DNA of 64,000 nt from Anagrus nilaparvatae. Its lineage: Eukaryota; Arthropoda; Insecta; Hymenoptera; Mymaridae. Location: positions 21,888,501-21,952,500 of the forward strand of contig JAKSXM010000007.1 of assembly GCA_022575985.1 (NCBI GenBank), written 5' to 3'. The translations under genes were made by a program, and so were the position numbers. Positions 13,091 to 24,700 of the stretch are shown here, piece after piece. How positions within the stretch are numbered: the stretch's first letter is position 1; each line of letters opens with the position of its first letter. The notes under the pieces were generated by a model. That model saw only the letters and a program-made list of their open reading frames with translations. It was not told the DNA's origin and searched no databases.

Positions 13091-13670
13091 TACAACTTCT
13101 GTTTGGCTGTTCACAGTGTCAAACTATCAAACAAAAATTGAACACGAGCTTTTGAAAATTTTAATTGAAAGATTAAAAAATTTTTTAAAGGGTTTCAAAC
13201 AAAATTAGATTGAATTCTTACAAAAAATTTAAAATAAAGAATTCAATAAAGGATTCAATTTTAAAAAGATAAATAATTTCATAAAATTTTAATATTTTTA
13301 CATAAACGTGTGATTCTTTCTCGAGCCAGTTCTCCACTCTGTCCAAAAATGTAGCCAATTTACAAAGAATTTTATTGTCTCCAATTGACGAAAAAAGAGT
13401 CTAGTTTTTTTTTTCTCATTGGCCTTGTAAACTCTATACATATAAAATGCTCGTTGTAGGTGCTGAACGGTGGCGGGTTGAAATTTAAAAATCAGAAAAA
13501 TCCAAAAAATGGTTGATGATAAATTTTGCAATTTTTTTTTATGCCTCAAAAGTTGTTAATTATTAAAGTAAAATATTCAAGATCATCCAACTGTTAATAT
13601 GTTAAGTCAAAAAATTATATTTTAAAAGATGTTAAAATTTTAGTAATTCGTAAATTTCCAAATTTAATTT

Positions 13671-15458
13671 TTAGCATTGAGGATGTTTGACAAAAACTTT
13701 TATTCTTCGAATACGAATATTCTCTGACGACTTGCGATCTTTGATACGTTTGTATAAAATTTCGACTATTAATGCAATAATTCCTGCGGTCGATCCAATG
13801 ACTGAAACAGCAAGGAGAATAATAAATGTAATATTTTGATCACTCTTTGATTTTTTATTTAATTCATCGATGACTTCGTTTTTGGTTACATGTTTCTTTA
13901 ACTGAAAATCTGAAATCCATTTTATATCCAATCCAGTTTCAAAGGTTCTTCTAGCGATTTTCGAAAATTTATCCTTGTATAAAGACATAGATTTAAATGG
14001 CAAATATTGAACCAATGAAGGTAATCGTAAATCAACAAGTTTAAGTGTGTTAGTTATATTTTTATTTTTGTTGATTTCCAAAAATACATTAATATTGACT
14101 TTTCTATCAATGTATATCAAATTCTTCGAGTTATTGAGAAAAATACTGAAGTTGCAATCTTTTAGGTGTTGAGATTCCAAAATTTCCATTTCTTTATCTT
14201 GATTAAGATATTCATGATGATCGTACAATAACTGAAACTTGCTTTGAGTCATGCAAATTGGTATTTTTTTCCTTTTTATCTCTTCAAAATTCTTAACTAT
14301 TGGAACTCTTTTTGAACTAAATTCAAGCTCAGTTAAATCGGAAATAATAATGGAAGTAAAGATAATCATAAAAAGAGATACAATTACATAAAAGATCTTG
14401 GACTTCTTGTTATTATAAGTAACATTAGGGGAAATTCCTAGTATTATTGAGAAAATATTTAAGGTCCGCCATTCAAAATTTGGCATTTTAAAATAATGTA
14501 CCAATATTTTCATTCCAATTATAATTAAAGCAATAATTAGTAATGATATGAAATTTTTCATTGTCATTCTAATTGTTGATTCTTCTTTTGTTGATACCAA
14601 CGCCATATACTGGTCCAATTCAGGTGACATGTAAGATTGCTCGGCCTTAAAGGTTTCTAATACATGTGGAATATAATAATGAAAAAGTATTTGTACTTCT
14701 TTATTCTCTTCAAATTCTTTTAAATTATTTATTTCGAGTATGTTATTACTTGCATTCAGATTCTCAACAAGACAGTCATATTGCACCAAGGGTACTGTGA
14801 CTAATGATATTTTTGCTTCAAAGGAATCAGCTGAGTAATTTAGAAATCCAACAGTCAAATTATATCCATTCATATTAAGCAATTTTTCTGGGAGCACTTC
14901 AATATTAGAGTTGGTATATTTCAGTTTTTGATACTTGTCGAAAAATGGATTATAATATAGGATTGATGGATCATCATTAAGATCTTCAATTTCCAAAATC
15001 GTAAAGTCCAATATCGAGCGATCCCAAAGCTCTTTAAGCAATTCATTTGACAAATTTCGAGTTTCCTTACTATCGTTTAGTATAACGAATAAACAACGTG
15101 GATGCGAAGTAAATGCTCTTGTACTTTCCTCTAGAAAATAAAAAACCTCTAATAAAAGCTCCAAGTTAGTATACTTATCCCAAACGACGAGATGCAAAGT
15201 CGCTGGGCTAAGAGATCTCTGACTTCTTTCCACCCAAAATTCACTTGTAGTTATGTTACTCTGAAGGTCAATAATAACCGTTGGAACTCGACTAATTGAT
15301 TTTTTCAAAAACTGTCTATACCGAGTTTCGGACTCATAAATTGTTGAATTAGTATAAATAGTTATTTGATGGACTTTTAAATTTTCACTAATGTGCTCTA
15401 TTAAAGAATCTACTGAGGCTTCAGTGATTTTTCTGTCAATGAGCATAAAGCTACTCAT
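13671..15458 (-). CDS. Divergent ionotropic receptor-like protein (single exon)
   Basis: A 595-residue protein with the layout of insect ionotropic receptors, the chemosensory relatives of ionotropic glutamate receptors. There is an extracellular N-terminal half, TM1 about 303-323 (NFISLLIIALIIIGMKILV), a short pore stretch (NIFSIILGIS, 334-343), TM2 about 354-373, the conserved post-TM2 segment SDLTELEF..VPIVKNFEEI, a second ligand-lobe region, and TM3 about 542-568 with a short basic cytoplasmic tail. The typical glutamate-binding R/T/D residues are not evident, as in divergent odour or taste IRs. It is intronless and the ORF is intact. The start is the first ATG after an in-frame TAG, but the codons between that TAG and the ATG read KKIKIIFLLL, which looks like the start of a signal peptide. 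The true N-terminus may therefore come from an upstream exon. It is likely a plasma-membrane ligand-gated cation channel subunit in sensory cells. Confidence 0.85.
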   Translation of the reverse strand: MSSFMLIDRKITEASVDSLIEHISENLKVHQITIYTNSTIYESETRYRQFLKKSISRVPTVIIDLQSNITTSEFWVERSQRSLSPATLHLVVWDKYTNLELLLEVFYFLEESTRAFTSHPRCLFVILNDSKETRNLSNELLKELWDRSILDFTILEIEDLNDDPSILYYNPFFDKYQKLKYTNSNIEVLPEKLLNMNGYNLTVGFLNYSADSFEAKISLVTVPLVQYDCLVENLNASNNILEINNLKEFEENKEVQILFHYYIPHVLETFKAEQSYMSPELDQYMALVSTKEESTIRMTMKNFISLLIIALIIIGMKILVHYFKMPNFEWRTLNIFSIILGISPNVTYNNKKSKIFYVIVSLFMIIFTSIIISDLTELEFSSKRVPIVKNFEEIKRKKIPICMTQSKFQLLYDHHEYLNQDKEMEILESQHLKDCNFSIFLNNSKNLIYIDRKVNINVFLEINKNKNITNTLKLVDLRLPSLVQYLPFKSMSLYKDKFSKIARRTFETGLDIKWISDFQLKKHVTKNEVIDELNKKSKSDQNITFIILLAVSVIGSTAGIIALIVEILYKRIKDRKSSENIRIRRIKVFVKHPQC

Positions 15459-15840
15459 TAACAGAAGAAAAATTATTTTTATCTTCTTCTAACTGCTAAA
15501 ACATGTTATTCTCTCGTATAGATTGATGTAACATAAATCATCCATAAAAGCAATGAAAATATTTTTCCTCTAGTTGTTATTAAACTGTTACTTAAATAAC
15601 TGAAATAATTTAAAAAATCCTACGCATGCATCTAATAATATCGATCCTGAATCATATACGGAAGTAAAAAAATTGCGCAGTTTTAAAAAAGGTAGAAAAT
15701 CAATTAACCTTTGGTAAAAGATAAAAATATTATGTTCAAATAACATTTTTACACATAATTTACTTTTAAAACAAAATATTACCTTGAATTTATAATATTT
15801 TTTTTTTTATTTGCGTAATATTATTCAATTCCTAATCATA

Positions 15841-16834
15841 CTAACAAGGGGAGTTCTTTACCTTTGGAACACCAAAATACAGCGAATAGTTATAAATGAG
15901 TTTATTATGTTGAAAAACATGCCGGTTACTTTCAATAATGGGCCTTCTAGGTCTAGAAACGCTGGATTCAATGTTATAAAATAAGATTTTGGTAATTTTC
16001 AATGTAACGCTAGAACTTTGCAGATTAACCAAAATACTTCTGGTTGGTCTATTTTTTTGTGTAAAAGTGACACGTTTTAAACGCCATGAACCAAAATTTT
16101 TTCTCTTTATTCCCTTATCGCTATAGCCAATTAACCTAATAATAATTTTTAGTCCAAAATGGCCAATTTTTAAATTGCTGCCAAAATTTCAATTTACAAT
16201 GAATAAAGATTTTATAGGTCTCAAAAATTTTGTACATGTACAAAGTTTACAAAAATTTTTTACCGACTGATTTTCTTGAGTCGTATTTTAGTAATAGCTC
16301 GTCAAAGTTAACATTAAAAATGTGTTTTTTTAAAAAATCATAAAATTGGGACTGTCACTGCAAGTTATCATATTTGCTTGACAAATGATTGAAAAGGGTA
16401 GTGCAAAGAATTTTTAGAAACTTAAAACCTATAGAAATTTTTAAACCTATAAAACCCATTTTCTTCAGAAATTACAAATTTGACAGCAATTTAAAAATTG
16501 TAATTTTTATCCAAAGATGACCATTTGGTGAATTGGCTATAGTGATGAGTTTCTTAATGATGAAAAATTACTGTTTACGAGGCTTAAAAGCTTATACCAA
16601 TACCAAAAAAATGGCATTAATTAAAAGTGTTTCAGTTGATTTGCGAGGTTTTAGCGTGACATTGAAAATTACAAAAAAACCCTATTTAATAACATTGAAT
16701 GTCGCCTTTCTAGGCCTAGAATGCGATTGTAATTAAAGGAAGGTAGCCGGCCTGTTTTTTCATTATAATAAATTCATCCATAACAATTTAGTGTAATTTT
16801 GTGTTCCAAAGGTATAGCGAACTCCCCTTGTAAG
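15841..16834. mobile_element. 1-kb terminal inverted-repeat element, copy A
   Basis: The left end CTAACAAGGGGAGTTCTTTA and the right end (complement of CTTACAAGGGGAGTTC) are inverted copies, continued by ACCTTTGGAACACC and further matching blocks. Each arm carries the block TTGAAAATTAC..AAAACCCTATT, and shadow ORFs in the arms translate to related peptides (SVTLKITK). Related elements occur at 22617-23253, 38591-38940 and 51480-51690. There is no coding capacity, so it is a long-TIR MITE-type element. It lies upstream of the ionotropic receptor gene. Confidence 0.7.
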
Positions 16835-17710
16835 TTAACATTTTGCGATTTTTAGATAGATATTTGTTTTCGTTTATTTAAAACATATTTTTTGTTTATA
16901 TTTTATTACAACATTTTTTACTATATGACCTAATCCAATTTATCTACTAATTTAATCTACAAATAATTATGGTTTTGCTTGAACAAGAAAAAAAAAATAA
17001 AATCAATCAATACTTAGTAAAAAAAATATTCAATATTAATTGTATTAGATGTGATGGTATCGTTAGATTGTTGATTATTTACTGAATTTTAATGTTTGCA
17101 TTTTTAAAGTGTTTTTATGTTTTACGCGGGACTTTCCTATGCTCTTACAAGCAGCAAAATTGTTATTTTCTATAAATTTTAAAATAATTGAAATAATAAC
17201 AACCTTTACGGGCAAGTTCTTGATTTAATTTATTAAGATGTTGATAAGGTCCAAGCTTTCGACTCACATGAAGTCTTTATCAATTATTTTAAATACTCTC
17301 CTTATCATCGAGCGATACAAGAAATTTTAAATATTAATTAATATTCATTATTAGTTATTTATAAATTTTAAGTTTATATTCCTAAGATTTATATAAAATT
17401 TAAATCTTTATCCCTTATCAATTTATAAAAATCTTTGTCATATAATTATCGCCCTTTAAATCACCCTTCTACTAGATATTAGGGCAGGCCTTTGAAGAAC
17501 TGTTAAAGTATCATGTGATTCAAATATCAATTAAACCAACTAACAATTCTTTATTGTTATTAGTTTTAAAAATTAGATGTTTTCTTTGATAATTTTACCT
17601 TTTAAAATAACAAATAAAATTTATAAAAAGATTTAATTTTTTTAAGAGTTCTTACATCTAAAAAAACCCTTTCCTTAGGAAAGCTTTTCCTGAAATTATC
17701 TTTTGTGATT
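16835..17710. other. No gene or clear element seen
   Basis: AT-rich sequence without supported exons or repeats that I can pair elsewhere in the window. Confidence 0.4.
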
Positions 17711-17985
17711 AAGATGAGAATAACGGACCTAGAGCTGAGAATGATATGATTACTGATGATGTTTCAGTACAACAAATGCCTGTTTCTAATCAATCCCAGC
17801 ACAGACACAGTGAACCTTTACAAAGTTCTAGAATCTCTCAACACAACGTACCAGAAAATCATCAGTCAATTAAAAGATGATTACCAATTATCTCAGTTAT
17901 CCCAAAATCTAGCTGCCTTTGATTTTTGGATTCCAAAGTTACCCATCCCTATTAACATGTTATATGTTAAAAAAAATCCAAAAGT
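17711..17985 (+). other. Coding-like island of unknown origin
   Basis: Base composition here is clearly richer in G+C than either flank, and two frames give protein-like text. One frame reads DENNGPRAENDMITDDVSV and continues as a Q/S/H-rich stretch to a TGA near 17880. The other is open at 17756-18061 and includes NLAAFDFWIPKLPIPINML. A frame switch near 17880 would join a polar segment to this hydrophobic one. I cannot name a family. It may be a degraded exon or a transposon gag remnant. No splice partner was found. Confidence 0.3.
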
Positions 17986-17999
17986 AATTTTTATTAAAA

Positions 18000-18398
18000 A
18001 AATTATAACCGGTTTGTGTAAACATAATATAAATGCATGGAGCATGTTTACTTTCAGCTGAGGACTAGGTATAATACAAATGTTACTCAACATTACAATA
18101 CAATTGTATAATTTTATAATTTGTAATTATCACCTTACTAGCTGTTAAGATTCTAAACCCAAACTATTTTGATTCCCTAAACCTGAATTATTCTAAGTCC
18201 CTTAATCGATATTATTCTAAGTCCGTAAACCTGTATTATCCTAAGTCCTTAAGCCCAGATTTTTCAAAGTCTCCTAATTATTCTAAGTCTCATTTGACCC
18301 CCCCCCCCTTTAAACAGGACAAATTTGACCCCCGTCCCCTTTAAATAGGAAAAATTTGACCACCCCCCTTAATTTTCAAGTTTTGAAGTACCCCTCCC
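18000..18398 (+). repeat. Dispersed repeat with internal minisatellite (TTCTAAGTCC family)
   Basis: The block begins near GCATGGAGCATGTTTAC, passes through TAATTTGTAATTATCACCTT, then carries 5-6 diverged units of about 25 bp with the core ATTATTCTAAGTCCCTAAAC (about 18155-18290), then a C-rich segment and TACCCCTCCC. The same order of blocks recurs at 51080-51425 (+), 54680-54840 (+, partial), 23540-23890 (-) and 38941-39190 (-). Minisatellite-only parts lie inside the Helentron-like copies. The element resumes at 19899 after the inserted palindrome. Confidence 0.65.
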
Positions 18399-19898
18399 TA
18401 TACACGGGTCCTCTGAATGAGCGCCAACCTGAGATGCGCTGCGGTGTCGAGATTTCAAAAAATTCTTTTAATATACACTTACCTGAACTATAAAAAGTGA
18501 ATTTTGAAATAATCGCCCGGGCGCTTTTTGAAAAAAGCTCAAAATTGAGCTTTTCTAAGCTGCCCATTCTTCTTTGTTATCCCACCCCTTCTAGATATGC
18601 TCAAAAATTATGAGAAAAGAGTGACTTTAGTAAAATTTCCTCAGAAATTCGGTCCTGCCATTAGTTTTCCAAAATTTTCCCTGGAAAACCCGGAAAATGG
18701 AAAAATTCACTTTTTATTTTTAAAGTGATGTAAATAAAAAACCGATTCATATTTTTTCTTCAAAATTTGGGAGGAGACTTGTTTATAAATATATTTTTTG
18801 GTGCCGTTCCGAACTCGATGTTATCGGCCATCTTTAACCTCCAAATAACGTAAATTACACGAATTTTGATCGATTTTTCTCGTTCTTTTGCAGTTTTATT
18901 GGATTTTCAGGCATTGGGTGACCTTATATACCTAAAATAAGGTCGAATTCAGACTCTCAGGGAAATTTTAAAAAAGACCTAGATATATTAAAATTAATTT
19001 TATTTTTAAATACCCTGGTTTGAAAAATTTTTAAAATAACAAAAATTTAAAATAATAAATAAACTAATTTAATTTTATGTTTAAATTTTATTTTATAATT
19101 CTATATTTAAAATTTATGACTTATATAACATTTCCCTGGGAATCCAAATTCGACCTTATTTTGGGTATACAAAGTTATCTATATAGAACGAAAATAAAAA
19201 AAAAGTGTTAATAAAGTGAAAAAATTGAGAAAAATAAAAAACATTATATTATTTGAAATAATATTTGAAATTTTGCAAACCAGGGTATTGTAAAATAAAA
19301 TTAATTTTAATATATCTAGGTCTTTTTTAAAATTTCCCTGGGAGTCTGAATTCGACCTTATTTTAGGTATATAAGGTCACCAAATGCCTGAAAATCGAAT
19401 AAAACTGCAAAAGAACGAGAAAAATCGATCAAAATTCCTGTAATTTACGTTATTTGGAGGTTAAAGATGGCCGATAACATCGAGTTAGGAACGGCACCAA
19501 AAAATATATTTATAAACAAGTCTCCTACCAAATTTTGAAGAAAAAATATGATTCGGTTTTTTATTTACAGCACTTTAAAATAAAAAGTGAATTTTTCCAT
19601 TTTCCGGGTTTTCCAGGGAAAATTTTGGAAAACTAATGGCAGGACCGAATTTCTGAGGAAATTTTACTAAAGTCACTCTTTTCTCATAATTTTTGAGCAT
19701 ATCTAGAAGGGGTGGGATAATAAAGAAGAATGGGCAGCTTAGAAAAGCTCAATTTTGAGCTTTTTTCAAAAAGCGCCCGGGCGATTATTTCAAAATTCAC
19801 TTTTTCTAGTTCAGGTAAGTGTATATTAAAAGAATTCTTTGAAATCTCGACACCGCAGCGTATCTCAGGTTGGCCCTCATTCAGGGGACCCGTGTATA
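18399..19898. mobile_element. 1.49-kb palindromic element with TATA target duplication
   Basis: The element (18403-19894) begins CACGGGTCC and ends GGACCCGTG. TATA flanks both sides (18399-18402 and 19895-19898). The arms, about 630 bp each (18403 to about 19033 and 19264 to 19894), are near-identical inverted copies around a 230-bp loop. Within the loop another copy of the TTTCCCTGGGA..TTCGACCTTATTTT block occurs. There is no transposase. The TA-rich duplication and palindrome suggest a MITE mobilised by a Tc1/mariner-type or similar enzyme. A paralogous empty site exists in the repeat at 23540-23570 (see findings). Confidence 0.8.
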
Positions 19899-20593
19899 AT
19901 CATGTTCCATGTTAAAATAATTTTGCTAGCCAGAAACAAAATTCCACTAACTACGAATAGATTTCTTTTCAGTGTGTGAACGCAATCTAATTTGTTTGCA
20001 GTTCATACAACCTAGGTTAGTTAAGCGGTTTTTTAGTCTTTTATTAACTTACAATTAGTGTAAAAGACACTCATATCAGGCCTAGACGCCTGATTATAGA
20101 GACTGTTGCAAATTCTATTCATCTTTAAAAACTATATTAAAGAATTAAAAATCCTTATTCCAACGAACTTATAAAAGTTTTATTATATATTTTTCATTAT
20201 ATACTATAAGAAAAGTTATTTTTTGATAAAAGCAAAAAAAATTATCTTCTTTTATTATTTTTTTGCTGCTATTAAAAAAATAACTACTCCTCTTTTACTT
20301 TATTTTTAATATTTTCATCATAATAAAATTTTTATCGATATTTTTATTTTATCTTTATCGTCATCATATTTGTTTAACTCTGTACAAATAGACATGTAAT
20401 AAATGTTAAAATTTATCAGTCTATCAAAGTATCAAAGACATAAAAGTTTTTATTATTAGTTTGAGTGAAGCATGTGCTTGCATGCTTTACTCAAGCTATA
20501 TATTCGTATAGGATACATCTCAAAATTAGAGAGAGAAACCTCAATTTCCTGTACATTAGTGCTTCTAAGTTTAGGGACTTAACTTAGTCGCGC

Positions 20594-20609
20594 ACCCTAG
20601 CGGGTGCCG
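20594..20609. repeat. Small GC hairpin
   Basis: GCACCCTAGCGGGTGC forms a 6-bp stem with a 4-base loop. It is isolated, with no RNA gene recognised around it. Confidence 0.3.
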
Positions 20610-20774
20610 TAACAAGACATCACATGACATCAAGGTGAGTTAGTTTGTGCGATACTGGCTATATAAATGTATATAAAATGTGTACAGTTGGGTCAAATAC
20701 CCCATACACCAGTACATATTACAAAAAAAAATTTGAATTCAATTTAATAAATAAGTAGTACATTTTTAACTAAG

Positions 20775-20886
20775 GGATCAAAAAAAAGAATGGCCCAGAT
20801 TGCAACTTAAATACCAACTGAGGCGAAGCCAATCCTTCCTCGGGTGGTAAACTGCTTTCTGGGGCATTCTTTTTTTACTCCAAAAA
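20775..20886. repeat. Double-hairpin repeat, copy 2 (inner part)
   Basis: It contains GAATGGCCCAGATTGCA and the inverted counterpart AAACTGC..TTCTGGGGCATTC around GAGGCGAAGCC. Only the first hairpin of the family is present. Confidence 0.55.
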
Positions 20887-21069
20887 AGTGTATTTGAGGG
20901 ACGATGGAGGACGTACAAGGATATTTATTTATATTTATTTATTTATTTAACGACATGATAAAATAACAAGAAAATGAAAGAAGGGATCTCCAGGATGATA
21001 GGAAGAATGGAAGAAAGGATTTTCAACCAAAGAAGACACATGGCTTCAAGTAAACCCGATGTAATGTGA

Positions 21070-21335
21070 TAAACGGTCCCGGGCTGACTTGTATAAGGTA
21101 TGATGGAGGGTGAGTTTAGTCGGTAGTATGCCAGCATGAGTCGAGTTAAATCGGAAACATGCTCGGAAACATGCTGTCATGTAGTCCGGCATAATATGGG
21201 AGCTGGGCCCATCTATGCGTAACGCATTCTTATCTAGAACATGTGTTCGGTTGTACAGTTTTCAGATTCATAGCTCTATAAAACCGTCCAACTTTATACA
21301 TGTCGTCCAGGCTCGCATGCAAAAAAAAAATATTA
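21070..21335 (+). mobile_element. 3' end of a non-LTR element with poly(A), copy 1
   Basis: It shares blocks in the same order with 54000-54155: GTGAGTTTAGTCGGTA, TAGTCCGGCATAAT, ATGCGTAACGCATTCT and CTCGCATGCAAAAAAAA. The GC-rich body and terminal A-tract at 21320-21331 are typical of a 5'-truncated LINE or SINE 3' end. No ORF remains. Confidence 0.6.
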
Positions 21336-21721
21336 ATTAATATGATCATATGAATGTTGAAGAGAGATGAAGTCATATTTTTTGAAATACGATAAACTTC
21401 AATAATGTAAAAATAAATAATTAAAAAATTTCAACATATCTTCACTCAGACTATTCATTATTTATAAAGACTTACTAGTTTTAAATACAAGTGTATATAG
21501 ATTTAAATAATTTAAATATTTTCATTAAAATTAAAGTTTATTTAAACAAAAATTTGTTTAAATTGAAATTAATTAATAAAAGTTTTATTTTAGTTTTCTC
21601 CATTTTTATTATCTTTTATTAATTTGTTTACAGTTAAATAATTAGAAGATGTTAAAATTAATAAAAAATTTACAAATAATTTAATTCTTTTAAACTTTTT
21701 TTTTACATTACTAATACTAAA

Positions 21722-24700
21722 TCATGGACCACAACACATTCCTAATACCCCGAAAAATAGGCAAGAACATGATGGATTTTCTTCTTCTTCTTCTTTTACT
21801 TCTTTCTTATTTTCTTTGATATTTTCCATTGAAACTGAAAAAGTTTATTACTTGATGGATTTACTTATTAGAAAAAATATGAAGTATTGAAAATAAATTA
21901 TACATAAATTTTAAAGTTTTGATTCCAGTCTATTATTAATGTCAGTGTATGCAAGTCCTTATAGTTCAAATACTAATTTAAATATTTTGTATAATTATTT
22001 ATACTAAAAATAACGAAAAATTGAAAATAAAAATTTGGAATATTTATACCAAATAAAAATTTTTACTTATTTGCGTGGATCAATTTTTATTTAAGTCCGT
22101 TTATTTTACTTTTTTTTTACTAGGATAGAGTGCCATAATAATTGTCTTAAAATAGATTTTATGTAACAAACATTTATTATGAATTACTACCATATTAACA
22201 TTAATAAAAATTAAAGAGATGGTAAAAACCTTATCTTAAATGAAAATTTTATTATTCTACTAGAATATTACCTTTTGGGAGGGGATTATTGGTAATTAAA
22301 TTTTTTTCTTCTTTAATACCCCTATTGATTTGAGGAGTTAATTTTGCCTTTGGTAAATTAACAACTAACTTATTCCTTGGAATTGGTAATGTATCTATGT
22401 TAATAACAAAAAAGTGTATTAAATAAATAAAAATTACTTAGCATTATAAGATGGTTAGGATTCATTAAAATATCGATTTGAAACTTTTTTTAGGATAATA
22501 AAAAAAGAAATTTTTATTCTTTTTTAAAATAAAACAGGGCCTTTGAGCGAATTTTCAAGAGAAATTTTAATTGTTTGAATAATGCATAAGCTTAAAACAA
22601 GTAAATATTTATTACACGTACAAAAAGAGACCACTGCTTTTGGGAAACCAAATTACCCCTGAAATTTTTCCTTTGTTTCAATTGTCCTTCTGAACTTAGA
22701 GGCACAGAATTCAATGTTATTGAATAGGATTTTTCAGTAATTTTTAGTATAGCGCCGCAACCTGGCAAGTTACCGAAAGAACTTCTGGTTGGTCTCATTT
22801 TTTTTAATGTAAGTATCAACTTTTGATCCCCATAAACCAAAATTTTTTATCACTAATTCTTTTATCAACATAGTCAAAACATGAAGCTTATAGAAAACAT
22901 TAAAGACATATAAAGCGCATTTTCTTCAGAAAGTACTTTTTTTGATAGCTGTTTATAATCATAAGAAAAAGTCAAAAATGGTCATTTGATTAAGGAGCTA
23001 TAACGATGTAAAATAAGTAAAAAAAAAATTGTGGGTTACGGGGCATAAAAGGTGACACTTAAATCAAAAAATAAGACCAACCAGAAGTGTTTTTTTAAAT
23101 TGCAAGGTTGCATATATATTAAAAATTACCAAAAAACCTTATTTTAAAACATTTAACCCTGTTTCTAAGTTCTGAGGCCCATTGTAATAAACATAAAAAG
23201 AATTCATAACTATAGATTGTACATTGGTTTGCTAAAGCTAGTGGTCTCTCATTGTAAGTTTTTCTGTTATAATAATAATTTCTCTGGACTCTGGAGAAAG
23301 TCTGGAGAATTATAAAATTTTACTAAATAAAAAAGTTTATTCTGCCAAATATGATTAGAGTCTTCTCGGGCCTGTAAAGCTTCACGTTCAGCAAGAATAA
23401 ACATTTTTACAAAGCTTGAGTAATATTACATTATAAATTCAGATGTAAAGAGAATATTGTATATCTAGAGTAAAAAAACCCCTTTTGTCCACCTTACTCA
23501 GGTGGCTTTTTCGCCCATTATATACAAAACGATGTCAACATGGAACATATTTATAGGGAGGGGTACCCTGGAAATCCGAAAATCAATGGTGGGGGTGTCA
23601 AAAGTGTCCAATTTTAGGAGGAGGGGTCAAATGCGTCCGATTTAAGGGGGGGGGGTTCAAATGGGACTTAAATGGGACTCAAATGGGACTAGAATAATCC
23701 GGGTGTAAGAACTAGCAATAATATAGGTTTAGGGAATCAGAATAGTTTAGGTTTGAAATCTTAACATCTAGTAATAATCATAAACTATAAATAGCAAATC
23801 GCATTGTAATGTTGCGTAACATTTATACATATAACTTAGCCCTCATTTATAGTAAACACTTTCCATGCATTTAGGTTGTGTTTACACAAACTGGTTATAA
23901 TTTTAATATGGGGTTCAAGTTTTGCATACTGGCTGAAGTTGCTCTTGCATACAAACTCAAAACTAATATTTATCGCTCATTTAAAAAATAGCTATTTCCT
24001 CTTTCTTTAAAATATTTCAACTCCAAGTAATATTCTGCTCAAAGGTTCACTACTAAGAGTGAATAAAGTAACTAAATAAATTTGGACTATATTACTACTG
24101 GCTATTTAGTGGTGAATACCGTATTTATTTACTATATTTATTTAATTTTATTTCTTCATAAAGAGTCTCCGAATGTCCTGAGTCTAGAGAATTTGTTGAG
24201 ATACTAAGATTTTTCTTTATCTTTTGGCTTAATTTATTTTCTGGATTCTTTAATAATTGTAATTCAATATTCGAAACTTGTTGATGACTTGATGTTTTTC
24301 TTGATATATCATTTTTAGTTACTGAAAATATTAAAAATCTTAATCATATAAATTTTAATCACATTGTGCAATAATACGGAATATAGTGATGCCAACTGAA
24401 CATAAAACAAAATATTCAGTTTATTTAAATTTTTTTTAAAATTTAGTTGGTACTACAATCTTGGCTAGTGATCTTAATCAACACAAAAAAATTAAACACA
24501 TTATTTTTGAATACCAATATTAAAACACACAAAACTCAACACGTATTATTTTTTAACACTATTTTTTCACATCATTTTTAACCAAAATTTTTTTGAAACG
24601 TTTTATTCGACGAAAAAATTAAATTTTTTATGCAAATCGTGTAAAAACTAATTAAATTTCAGTTTATTGTGTTGAATAAAATAAGCTGAAAAGTTAAAAA

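Noticed and set aside
15841..16032. Related small ORFs (SVTLKITK) at 15841-16032, 16533-16736 and 22592-22840
   Set aside because: All fall in arms of the long-TIR element family, and frames are not maintained in other copies.
18376..18567. ORF beginning MGSLEKLNFELF, conserved at 19730-19915
   Set aside because: The two ORFs are mirror images within the arms of the 1.49-kb palindrome. Their similarity follows from the inverted repeat, and nothing else supports a gene.
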